DNA of 42,955 nucleotides from CAZNRY01 sp964575675. GTDB taxonomy: Bacteria; Eisenbacteria; RBG-16-71-46; CAIMUX01; VGJL01. The notes beneath the pieces are model-generated. The model searched no databases. It was not told the DNA's origin and saw only the letters and a list, made by a program, of their open reading frames with translations. The translations under genes were made by a program, and so were the position numbers. Shown here piece by piece: positions 25,585 to 32,374 of the stretch; position 1 is the stretch's first letter; every line of letters starts with the position of its first letter. The stretch lies in the NCBI GenBank assembly GCA_964575675.1, contig CAZNRY010000008.1, forward strand, positions 1 to 42,955. Reading direction: 5' to 3'.

Positions 25585-27206
25585 TCCGCCACCTCCGCTT
25601 CAAGACTCACCTCGGGAGGACGCGAGGGGAGATGGAATCGGAATGTCGCCCCCTCGCCCGGCGCCGACTCCACGTCCACCCTCCCCCCATGGCTCCGTAT
25701 GATGCCATAAACCACGGCCAGCCCGAGCCCGCCTCCTCCCTCTTTCGTTGTGTAGAACGGCTCGAAGATGTGCTTGCGGGTCTCCTGATCGATCCCCGGG
25801 CCGGTATCGGCGATCGAGACCACGACCCCCCCATTCGCCTCCGGGCGGGTCGCCACGCTGAGGAGACCCTCCCCCGTCATCGCCTCGCAGGCGTTGATCA
25901 GGACCGCGACGATTGCCTGCCGGATCTGCTGGGGGTCGCAGACGATCGGGGGAAGCCCGGCGGCAAGCTCGATCTCGCTCCGCAGTCCCTTCAGATCGAT
26001 CTGATGCTGCACGAGGCGGACGGAACCCCTCACGAGATCGTTCACGTCGATCGCCTCGACGCGCGGCTGGGAGGGACGGGAGAACTGAAGGAGGTTCTTC
26101 ACGATCTCCCCGCACCGCGTCGCCTCGGTCTCGATCTGCGCGAGCATCTCCTCCGCCTCGGCCGCCTCGGTCGGGCCCGGAGCGGCGGCCGGCCCCCGCC
26201 GCGCCGACCGCTTGAGCAGCAGGCGGGCGTAGGTGCGGATCCCGGCGAGAGGATTGTTGATCTCGTGGGCGACGATTGCGGCGAGCTTGCCCATCGAGAC
26301 CATCTTCTCCATCTGAAGGGCTTCCTCCTGGACCCGCTCGAGCGCCCGCGACTTCTCCTCGACCCGCTGCTCGAGCGTCCGCGCCCACGCTTGCGACTGC
26401 TCGCGCGCCTCGGCGAGCTGGACAGTCATCGAGTTGAACGACTCCGCCAGATCGCCCAGCTCGTCGTGCGATCGGACCGGGATGCTATGCGCCAGGTTCC
26501 CCTCCGCGATCTTCTTCGTCCCGAGGATCAGCCTCTGCACGGGGCGATGAACAATCTGGTAGAGCAGTACAATCGAGAAGAGGACCAGCCCCGCCAAGAC
26601 GATGATCGCATCCAGGATCATCTCCCGCGTCCGGCGCCCCAGATCGCGGTCGATGCTGGCGAGCGACATCTGCACGTCGAGGACCCCGAGAATCCGCTGC
26701 GACGGGGGGTGGATGTGGCAGGGCGCGTTGGAGCATTCCGGCTCGTTCTGGATCGGGGCGATCATCCCCAGTGTGCGGTGCCCATCGGGACTGCGAAAAA
26801 TGCGGAAGCGCTGCGACTGCGGGATCTCTGGCATGGGGGCGTCCCCACGATGGCAGTGGATGCATGCCTCGGCCGTCTTGTCGACCTCGCAGCCCACCTC
26901 TTCGGCGTGGGTCGAGTAGCGGATACCTCCCTCCTGATCATAAATGCGAATCCGGTCGAAGGCAGGCTGCTCCCCGATCGCCTGAATGATCTCGAAAATC
27001 TCCCGGCGCTCGTTGCGGAACATGAATGACCGGGTGCTACGACGGATCACGTCGCAGTTCCGGTCCGCGCTGTCGATCACGGTCTGTTCGAGATGGGATC
27101 GAGTCGTCCTGGCTGTCCAGACTCCAAAGAACCCGAGAGAGACCGCGACCGCAGCGGTCAGGTAGAGCGATAGCCGGTAGGCAAGCCCTCGGGTCGGGAA
27201 TCCCAT
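25581..27206 (-). CDS. Sensor histidine kinase with putative periplasmic c-heme sensor domain
   Basis: The protein has 541 residues. Membrane spans at about 11-32 and 197-219 enclose a periplasmic domain that carries a CXXCH motif (CIHCH, 115-119) and a second CX4CH motif (158-164, CSNAPCH), both known c-heme attachment patterns. A HAMP domain, a coiled coil, a HisKA domain with His314 (IVAHEINNPLAG) and an HATPase domain (INACEAM, DTGPGI, GGGGLGLAVV) follow. The likely role is to sense periplasmic redox state, or ligands such as NO or CO, through heme and to phosphorylate the regulator after it. The start overlaps the end of the HybB-like gene by 49 bp and has AAGGGA upstream. Confidence 0.92.
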   Translation of the reverse strand: MGFPTRGLAYRLSLYLTAAVAVSLGFFGVWTARTTRSHLEQTVIDSADRNCDVIRRSTRSFMFRNERREIFEIIQAIGEQPAFDRIRIYDQEGGIRYSTHAEEVGCEVDKTAEACIHCHRGDAPMPEIPQSQRFRIFRSPDGHRTLGMIAPIQNEPECSNAPCHIHPPSQRILGVLDVQMSLASIDRDLGRRTREMILDAIIVLAGLVLFSIVLLYQIVHRPVQRLILGTKKIAEGNLAHSIPVRSHDELGDLAESFNSMTVQLAEAREQSQAWARTLEQRVEEKSRALERVQEEALQMEKMVSMGKLAAIVAHEINNPLAGIRTYARLLLKRSARRGPAAAPGPTEAAEAEEMLAQIETEATRCGEIVKNLLQFSRPSQPRVEAIDVNDLVRGSVRLVQHQIDLKGLRSEIELAAGLPPIVCDPQQIRQAIVAVLINACEAMTGEGLLSVATRPEANGGVVVSIADTGPGIDQETRKHIFEPFYTTKEGGGGLGLAVVYGIIRSHGGRVDVESAPGEGATFRFHLPSRPPEVSLEAEVAE

Positions 27207-28363
27207 TCCAGTCCCTTCTGTTCTCCCGCCGCCACGGGGACCGCATCGATCGCGGTGGCCGGCGCCGACCCGAAGACCGGGAGGTGGCGGGCCGCGAGCC
27301 CGAAGACGGCGAATCCCAGGGCCACGATCATGACCGTGACGGCGATCTCTGTCCAGGCCGGGAAGTAGCCGGTCTTCAGGGTCGCGTCCATCCCCGTGAT
27401 GCTCACGTTGAGCCGATGCAGGACGAACCCCAGGATCGTCAGGATGGCCGCGGCGAGCTGCCCCCGCGGGTGGCTTCTCACCCGGCGGAACGAGAGGAGC
27501 CCGATCGGCAGGAGGACGCCGAGGAGAACCTCGAGGAGGAAGATCCTTCCCTCGAAGGTCATCAGGGAGGCCAGAGGCAGCGCCCCGCGCTGCAGGAGGT
27601 CAAGGAACCGGAGCAGCGCGTAGGGAACGAGTAGAATGAGCGACATCGAGGCCAGCTCCTCCCGGACGCTGTTCTTCAGAGGATGCCCGAACGCCTCCTG
27701 GCTCAGGAGCGATTCTAGGATTACCATGCTGCACCCGACGGCGAGCGCCGAAAGGAAGAAGAGGACCGGCAGGAGCGGCGAATACCAGAGGGCGTGGAGC
27801 TTGTTCGGCACGATCAGATAGAGCGACCCGAGCGAGGACTGGTGCAGGGTGGAGAGGAGAACCCCGGCGATCACGAGATACGGCAGGGCGGAGCGCACCC
27901 AGCGCAGCGGCCTCTTCCAGCCGAGCCTCTCCAGTACCGCGGGACTGAACTCGAAGGCGAGAACGGTCGTGTAGAGCATCACGCACCAGGCGACCTCGAA
28001 CATCACCGAGTGCGGATTCCACATGATGATCGGATGCCAGATCATCCACGGCCGCCCAAGATCGATCAACAGCGCCAAGATCACGAGGACGTAGCCGAGG
28101 AAGGCTGTCAGGATCGCGGGGCGGATCACTGGCTTCAAGCGCTCGACGTTGAAGATGTGGACCGTGGCGGCCATCGCGAAGCCGCCGGCGGCGAGTCCGA
28201 CCCCGCAGAGAAGATCGAAGCCGATCCAGAGTCCCCACGGGAAGCGATCGCTCAGATTCGTCGCCGCCCCGAGCCCGCGGCTGAAGCGGAGCACGGTGCT
28301 GTAGACACCGACGGCCACTATCACGAGGAACGCGACCCGCCAGAAGCTGAGCTTGATCTTCAT
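27158..28363 (-). CDS. HybB/NrfD-family integral membrane subunit
   Basis: The protein has 401 residues and nine to ten predicted spans. The sequence follows HybB, the quinone-interacting membrane subunit of hydrogenase-2: FPWGLWIGFDLLCGVGLAAGG, IDLGRPWMIWHPI, MWNPHSVMFEVAWCVMLY, LSTLHQSSLGSLYLI, LHRLNVSITGM. Such subunits exchange electrons between the quinone pool and an attached iron-sulfur protein. No hydrogenase catalytic subunits are encoded here, so the partner must be another electron carrier. The ATG at 28363 overlaps the HybA-like stop (TGATG) behind GGAGGGGG; a GTG one codon upstream is possible. Confidence 0.9.
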   Translation of the reverse strand: MKIKLSFWRVAFLVIVAVGVYSTVLRFSRGLGAATNLSDRFPWGLWIGFDLLCGVGLAAGGFAMAATVHIFNVERLKPVIRPAILTAFLGYVLVILALLIDLGRPWMIWHPIIMWNPHSVMFEVAWCVMLYTTVLAFEFSPAVLERLGWKRPLRWVRSALPYLVIAGVLLSTLHQSSLGSLYLIVPNKLHALWYSPLLPVLFFLSALAVGCSMVILESLLSQEAFGHPLKNSVREELASMSLILLVPYALLRFLDLLQRGALPLASLMTFEGRIFLLEVLLGVLLPIGLLSFRRVRSHPRGQLAAAILTILGFVLHRLNVSITGMDATLKTGYFPAWTEIAVTVMIVALGFAVFGLAARHLPVFGSAPATAIDAVPVAAGEQKGLEWDSRPEGLPTGYRST

Positions 28364-29151
28364 CACCGCACCCCCTCCTCGATGCTCCGATCCGCGTCCC
28401 CATGGGCCGTCGCGAGACGCTCCCGCGCAAGGGTCATCCGGCGGTGGATGATCCAGTAGAGTCCCGACAAGAAGCTTCCCCCGACGACGATGACGTTGGG
28501 GAGCTTGGAGAGCGCGGCTTCCGTGTATTCACCCATCGGATGGGGCGGGAGATTCCCTGGAAGCCCCAGCTCCGTGAAGGCGACGTCCGAAAGAACCAGC
28601 ACGGAGGTCCCTCCGCCCTCCAGCTCGCCAAAGACCTGCTGCACGTACAGATCCGGCTGCTCGCGGATCCGCTCGTGCGCCTCGCGCAGGAGGTCCTCGC
28701 GATCCCCGAACTTGGTCGCCCCGGTCGGACATGCCTCGGAACAGGCAGTGGGCAGCCCTTGCGCGAGACGGGGAGCGCAGAGGATGCACTTGCGCACCCT
28801 CGGATTGGTCGATGACCACTCGTAGCGCGGCACTCCGTACGGGCAGGCCATCATGCAGTACCGGCACCCGATGCACTTGCTCGCCTCGTAGAGCACCGGT
28901 CCTTCCTCGGTCCTGTGGAACGCCCCGACGGGACAGACGGACGCGCAGGTCGGGCTCAGGCAATGCATGCACAGCCGGCGGACGTTGCGCACCTCGCCGT
29001 TCGAAACGGTCCGTTCTTGCACCACGGTGTAACGCTCGTCGGAAAGCTCGTTGCCTTCGCTTTCCGGCAGTTTGTTGGCTTCGGTGCACGCCACGCGGCA
29101 CAATCCGCACCCGACGCACTGTGTGATATCGAACAGCAGCCCCTTGGACAT
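28363..29151 (-). CDS. HybA/DmsB-like four-cluster ferredoxin with C-terminal membrane anchor
   Basis: The protein has 262 residues and four cysteine groups for [4Fe-4S] clusters (CVGCGLCRVAC, CMHCLSPTCASVCP, CIGCRYCMMACPYG, and CILC...CSEACP). A C-terminal hydrophobic segment (LPNVIVVGGSFLSGLYWII) should anchor it. It relays electrons between a donor or acceptor and the HybB-like subunit. Unlike E. coli HybA it has no Tat or Sec signal: the first cluster starts at residue 12 of the ATG at 29151, and a longer in-frame start at 29184 adds nothing signal-like. This suggests the clusters face the cytoplasm. Confidence 0.9.
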   Translation of the reverse strand: MSKGLLFDITQCVGCGLCRVACTEANKLPESEGNELSDERYTVVQERTVSNGEVRNVRRLCMHCLSPTCASVCPVGAFHRTEEGPVLYEASKCIGCRYCMMACPYGVPRYEWSSTNPRVRKCILCAPRLAQGLPTACSEACPTGATKFGDREDLLREAHERIREQPDLYVQQVFGELEGGGTSVLVLSDVAFTELGLPGNLPPHPMGEYTEAALSKLPNVIVVGGSFLSGLYWIIHRRMTLARERLATAHGDADRSIEEGVR

Positions 29152-29173
29152 CGATCTCGTCCCCCCAACTCGG

Positions 29174-29833
29174 CTAACCCTCACGGACGAAGAAACTCCG
29201 AACTACCGTGTCGCGTCCCGGCCCATCGAGAAATAGGAGAAGTCCGTCGACCGGCTCGCCGCCGTCCGGCAGCGTTGCCATCGCCGGGCTCAGGCGCAGG
29301 CCGTGGAGCGTCTCCCTCAGACGGGCGAACTCCCCCGTCAACCAGGAAGCGGCTTCTTCTGCGAGCCTGAGGGGGCGGATCTCTTCGCCCAGCTTCTCGG
29401 GCTGCAGGGAGCAGAGCCACGACTCCGGGTCGGTCCCGGTCCTGCCGTGCGCAGGAATCTGCGTCTTCTCGAGGATTCCCGACACCGGCGAGGTCATCGG
29501 GATCTCTGCGTCGCCGACCTGAATCGAGAAGAGCGTGTCGCCGCGTGCAATGCGCTGCCCGGCCACCTCGAAGCGGACCCCTTGGATCGGACCGAGCAGG
29601 CGCTGGGCGAGCTCGTCCAGACCGACCCGTACGCGTCCCTGCGGATCGATGGTCAGCCAGAGATGGGACGGATGCAGAAACATCCCGGATGGCATGCGAT
29701 GCGGCCCCGCGACTCGGGCCGCCAGGGCGGTCGCGGGCGCAAGCGCGCTCGTCCTCCGCCGGCGGGCGAGGATCACGACTCCGTCCACTGCCAGGAACAG
29801 GACGATGGTGGCGAGAACAAACAGGGCGACCAT
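29174..29833 (-). CDS. Membrane-anchored GcvH-like protein without lipoyl lysine (second copy)
   Basis: The protein has 219 residues. An N-terminal membrane span (VALFVLATIVLFLAVDGVVIL) is followed by a lipoyl/GcvH-fold domain: MFLHPSHLWLTIDPQGRVRV, GLDELAQRLLGPIQGV, FEVAGQRIARGDTLFSI, then MTSPVSGILEKTQ. In GcvH the segment before SPVSG contains the lipoylated ESVKA lysine; here it reads IQVGDAEIP with no lysine. A C-terminal LPDGG motif is shared with the gene before it, marking the two as paralogues. The ATG at 29833 has GGAAGG upstream and lies 5 bp after the previous stop. Its role in the redox operon is unknown; assembly or docking is more likely than glycine cleavage. Confidence 0.85.
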   Translation of the reverse strand: MVALFVLATIVLFLAVDGVVILARRRRTSALAPATALAARVAGPHRMPSGMFLHPSHLWLTIDPQGRVRVGLDELAQRLLGPIQGVRFEVAGQRIARGDTLFSIQVGDAEIPMTSPVSGILEKTQIPAHGRTGTDPESWLCSLQPEKLGEEIRPLRLAEEAASWLTGEFARLRETLHGLRLSPAMATLPDGGEPVDGLLLFLDGPGRDTVVRSFFVREG

Positions 29834-29838
29834 GACGA

Positions 29839-30588
29839 CTACCTTCCTTTCTGGTCTTGGGTGGGACCGAGCAGCAGGTCCTTCACCAGCAAGCATCGAA
29901 GCTTCGGATCGAGAGATTCCAGGATGGATGCATCCAGGGATCCCCCGTCGGGAAGCGAGCCGACCTCGACGGCCTGGGCCGCAAAAAGTTTGTCCCTGAC
30001 CTTCTCTAGCTCCCCGCGCAGCCAGGTGACGACCCGGTGTCCGTAGAAGAGTCCGCTCAGGTCCTCCTGCAACCGATTCGGTCTGGCCCGGATCAGCCAT
30101 ACTTCCTGATGCGGCGCTCTTTGGAGCTTTCCGGGATCGGCCAGCAGATCCTCGTTGCGAGCGAGGATCGTCCCGCTGATCGGCGCCGGAAGATCGATCT
30201 CCCCGGCTTCCCCGCGAAACGTCAGGGCCCTTTGCTCCAGCCTCAGAGAGGTCTCGGTTGGCGGAATCACGATCTCCTTGACGCGGCCCAGAAGGCGCCG
30301 CGCCAGATCGTCGATGCCGATCCGCACGCTTCCACCCTCCTCGACACGGACCCAGAGATGCGATGGGTGATAGAAGCTGGCCCGGGAAAAACGGAGTCCC
30401 GAGATCGAGGGCGAGGCCGCGGTCGAAGCAAGGCGTGCCGGCCCGATCATGGCCTCTTTCATCGGAGGAGCGCTCCCCTCCCGGAGGGCCCGATCAACCA
30501 GGCATCGATCGCAGTCGAATTCGCGATCACAGAGCCTGTAGCTCAAGACGCCTGCTGACATCCAAATACACTTGTAGAGCGGTTCCAT
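29839..30588 (-). CDS. GcvH-like protein with N-terminal cysteine motif, without lipoyl lysine (first copy)
   Basis: The protein has 249 residues. The N-terminus contains KCIWM and a CDREFDCDRC motif (Cys 20, 26 and 29, with Cys 7) that could bind a metal. A GcvH-fold domain lies at about 70-170: FYHPSHLWVRVEEGGSVRIG, GIDDLARRLLGRVKEI, TFRGEAGEIDLPAPISGTIL. The position of the lipoylated lysine is not a lysine. The C-terminus shares SLPDGG and a DxSLExLDP-like tail with the next gene. It is the first gene of the operon. The ATG at 30588 follows GGGGGAAC; an earlier in-frame start lies in the promoter-proximal leader. Confidence 0.85.
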   Translation of the reverse strand: MEPLYKCIWMSAGVLSYRLCDREFDCDRCLVDRALREGSAPPMKEAMIGPARLASTAASPSISGLRFSRASFYHPSHLWVRVEEGGSVRIGIDDLARRLLGRVKEIVIPPTETSLRLEQRALTFRGEAGEIDLPAPISGTILARNEDLLADPGKLQRAPHQEVWLIRARPNRLQEDLSGLFYGHRVVTWLRGELEKVRDKLFAAQAVEVGSLPDGGSLDASILESLDPKLRCLLVKDLLLGPTQDQKGR

Positions 30589-30668
30589 TGCAGTTCCCCC
30601 ATCGACGTTCAGTCGATGCCTACTTGTGAAGCAGGGAACATACCGCATTTGAACACCGCCGCAACAGC

Positions 30669-30698
30669 ATGATAACTAAATGTATGATAACCAGTTAT
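30669..30698. promoter_or_regulatory. Operator-like repeat cluster (two ATGATAAC repeats plus a palindrome)
   Basis: ATGATAAC occurs at 30669-30676 and 30684-30691, 15 bp apart. The second overlaps the perfect palindrome ATAAC-CA-GTTAT at 30687-30698. It lies 29-58 bp downstream of the candidate -10 box, where a bound repressor would block transcription. The binding protein is unknown. Confidence 0.45.
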
Positions 30699-30726
30699 GG
30701 CATCATACTCGTGGTCGCCGGATATC

Positions 30727-30756
30727 ATTTTCTCGAATGTGTGATGAATCTGTCAA
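30727..30756 (-). promoter_or_regulatory. Candidate sigma-70 promoter of the redox operon
   Basis: On the minus strand a perfect -35 TTGACA (30751-30756) is 18 bp from GAAAAT (30727-30732), followed by AT-rich sequence. The distance to the first start codon is about 135 bp, leaving a long leader. Confidence 0.5.
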
Positions 30757-30907
30757 CAGGTTTTCTTTTTAAGGCGCCAGTGTTCACGGCTAACATTCAC
30801 GGAGGCAATCAAATAGACGGCTGTGTGGTGTTTCCGGGGGAAGTGTTGAGTGATTCTACACTGGGCGGCCACCCTGGCGACGGTCGCGGCACAGAGGGAA
30901 AGGGCGG

Positions 30908-31225
30908 CTACTGCCGAAGGGGACGCCCCAAACGCTTCTCGATGGATGCGGTTTTCGTGTCGATCCGTCCGCCCGGGCCCTTCCGATAATCGATCTTGAT
31001 CGCGCAGCTGATCCGGTCACAGTCCTCGCTCATCCTCTGATAGCAAGACCGGACAACATCCATCACCTCGTCCCATTCTCCTTCCAGGACCGTTCCCATC
31101 GGGTTGAGGCGATAGGGCAGACCGCTCTTGTCGATGATGTCGAGGCTCCGGGCCACGTACTCCCCCAGCGAGGCTCCCTTGTCGAACGGGCTCATGGAAA
31201 ACTCGAGCAGGACTGGTCCCCCCAT
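30908..31225 (-). CDS. MTH1187-family thiamine-binding protein (UPF0045)
   Basis: The protein has 105 residues, the family length. Signatures are VLLEFSMSPFDKGASLGEYV, LPYRLNPMGTVLEGEWDEVM and ISCAIKIDYRKG. Members form small tetramers that bind thiamine or a related molecule in the cytoplasm, and some are thought to deliver precursors. The ATG at 31225 lies behind GAGGGACAG, two bases after the thioesterase stop, so the two are co-transcribed. There is no TPP riboswitch in front. Confidence 0.9.
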   Translation of the reverse strand: MGGPVLLEFSMSPFDKGASLGEYVARSLDIIDKSGLPYRLNPMGTVLEGEWDEVMDVVRSCYQRMSEDCDRISCAIKIDYRKGPGGRIDTKTASIEKRLGRPLRQ

Positions 31226-31227
31226 GG

Positions 31228-31668
31228 CTACTGTCCCTCTCTTTCCTGGTCGGCGGACGGCTGGCGATCCCTGAAACCCAGCGCCTCGGCGAGCCAGCCG
31301 GGAAGCCGGATGACGCGGCCTGTTGTTGCATCGAGCGGAGCGTGAACGGTATGCCCCTCGGCTATGCAGTTGTCTCCTCGGAGCAGGCGGTAGGCGAAAG
31401 TCACCCCTCGGGAGCGCACATCCCGCAGGTTGGTTTCGATCTCGAGCAGATCATCGTAGTGTGCGGCAAGGCGGAAGCGAACGAAGGCCTCCGTCACCGG
31501 CAGGGAGAGCCCGCGCGCCTCGATATCGCGGTACGGCAGGCCGCGCGCCCTGAGCCACTCCGTCCGGCCGATCTCGAACCAGGCGAGGTAGACGGCATTG
31601 TAGACAACCCCCAGGGCATCGGTGTTCGCGTAACGGACCCGGAGCGGATAGCGGAGCGGATCAGGCAT
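31228..31668 (-). CDS. Acyl-CoA thioesterase, YbgC/4-hydroxybenzoyl-CoA type
   Basis: The protein has 146 residues with a hot-dog fold. The motif YPLRVRYANTDALGVVYNAV carries the catalytic Asp and the following VVYNAVYLAWFEIGRTEWLR of YbgC-type enzymes. It hydrolyses short- or aryl-acyl-CoA thioesters. The ATG at 31668 is picked because GGAGGGAC precedes it; the frame extends another 84 codons upstream into the divergent promoter, which is not coding. It is divergent to the redoxin gene. Confidence 0.88.
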   Translation of the reverse strand: MPDPLRYPLRVRYANTDALGVVYNAVYLAWFEIGRTEWLRARGLPYRDIEARGLSLPVTEAFVRFRLAAHYDDLLEIETNLRDVRSRGVTFAYRLLRGDNCIAEGHTVHAPLDATTGRVIRLPGWLAEALGFRDRQPSADQEREGQ

Positions 31669-31719
31669 TTGCGTCCCTCCCGACATCGGTCGAAAGCCTA
31701 TCACACGGGACGGAGTTTC

Positions 31720-31748
31720 TTGTTGCGGGACCGGCGGGGTGGTATTCT
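31720..31748 (+). promoter_or_regulatory. Candidate sigma-70 promoter of the redoxin gene
   Basis: TTGTTG (31720-31725) and TATTCT (31743-31748) are 17 bp apart, 60 bp upstream of the ATG. Confidence 0.45.
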
Positions 31749-31807
31749 TTATGTGGAAGTCGTTGTTCTCTCGAGCGCCGTCGGACCCGTATTGGAGGTC
31801 GGCCGCG

Positions 31808-32374
31808 ATGAGACGTTTGTCGGATGCGCTGCGCGTGAGTTCGATCGTCCTGTTCGTCTTGGCCTTTGCGGCGCCAGGGGCGGAGGCGGTCGACGTGGGC
31901 GATCTCGCCCCGAACTTCACCCTGCGGGACCTGGACGGAACCGATCACACCCTGACCTCCTATAGACCCCACCCCGTGCTCCTGATGTTCCTTGAATGCG
32001 ACGCTTCCGCATCGACATCGCTCGCGCCGTTGGTCGAGTCGGAGATCTATGAGGTCTACTCCGGCCAAGAGCTGACGGTTCTCGGACTCGACAGCAGGGG
32101 CTGCTCGCTGGACGAGCTTGAGAACTTCCGCAATCAGACAGGCGTGGAGTTCCCCCTGCTTCGGGAAGCGGACTCGACGATCGGCAGTTTTGGGGTACCC
32201 GAGGACAGTTTCGTTCTCATCGACGGGGGCGGAATCATCCGCTATCTCTCCCTCGGCCCGGGAACCTCGTCCTACAACGTGAACGAGCTTCGCGCCGCGA
32301 TCGAGCAGCTCCTTCGCGACGCGAATCAGACGAAGACGGCCACGTGGGGGGTCATCAAGAGCCTGTACAATTAG
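31808..32374 (+). CDS. Secreted redoxin (AhpC/TSA or TlpA-like) without CXXC
   Basis: The protein has 188 residues. A signal peptide (SSIVLFVLAFAAPGAEA) is followed by a thioredoxin-like fold: VGDLAPNFTLRDLDGTDHTL, VLLMFLECDASAS, LTVLGLDSRGCSLDEL, VEFPLLREADSTIGSFGVP, SFVLIDGGGIIRYL. Thiol oxidoreductases of this type normally carry WCxxC or TxxC; here the site reads ECDASAS, with one Cys and a second at GCSL, so it is more like a one-Cys peroxiredoxin. It acts in the periplasm. The ATG at 31808 has GGAGGTC upstream. It converges with glcF and overlaps it by four bases at the 3' end. Confidence 0.85.
   Translation: MRRLSDALRVSSIVLFVLAFAAPGAEAVDVGDLAPNFTLRDLDGTDHTLTSYRPHPVLLMFLECDASASTSLAPLVESEIYEVYSGQELTVLGLDSRGCSLDELENFRNQTGVEFPLLREADSTIGSFGVPEDSFVLIDGGGIIRYLSLGPGTSSYNVNELRAAIEQLLRDANQTKTATWGVIKSLYN

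Larger units (their letters stand above)
30589..30907. other. 319-bp regulatory region upstream of the GcvH-like/redox operon
   Basis: It is notably AT-rich. It contains a good minus-strand sigma-70 promoter (30727-30756) and, between it and the first gene, a repeat cluster (30669-30698). The half nearer the thiamine-binding gene shows nothing clear. A plus-strand open frame across it is not coding-like. Confidence 0.6.

Noticed and set aside
27158..29151. A [NiFe] hydrogenase operon
   Set aside because: HybA- and HybB-like subunits are present but no large or small hydrogenase subunit or maturation gene is in the window.
29174..30588. Glycine cleavage H proteins
   Set aside because: The fold is similar but the lipoylated lysine is absent and no gcvT, gcvP or lipoate genes are nearby.
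22720..30907. Sigma-54 (-24/-12) promoters for the NtrC-type regulator
   Set aside because: I looked for GG-N10-GC elements in the three large intergenic regions and found none close to consensus; targets may lie elsewhere.
30669..30989. Plus-strand open frame of 106 codons in the AT-rich intergenic region
   Set aside because: No ribosome site or recognisable domain; it overlaps the promoter, repeats and the end of the thiamine-binding gene.
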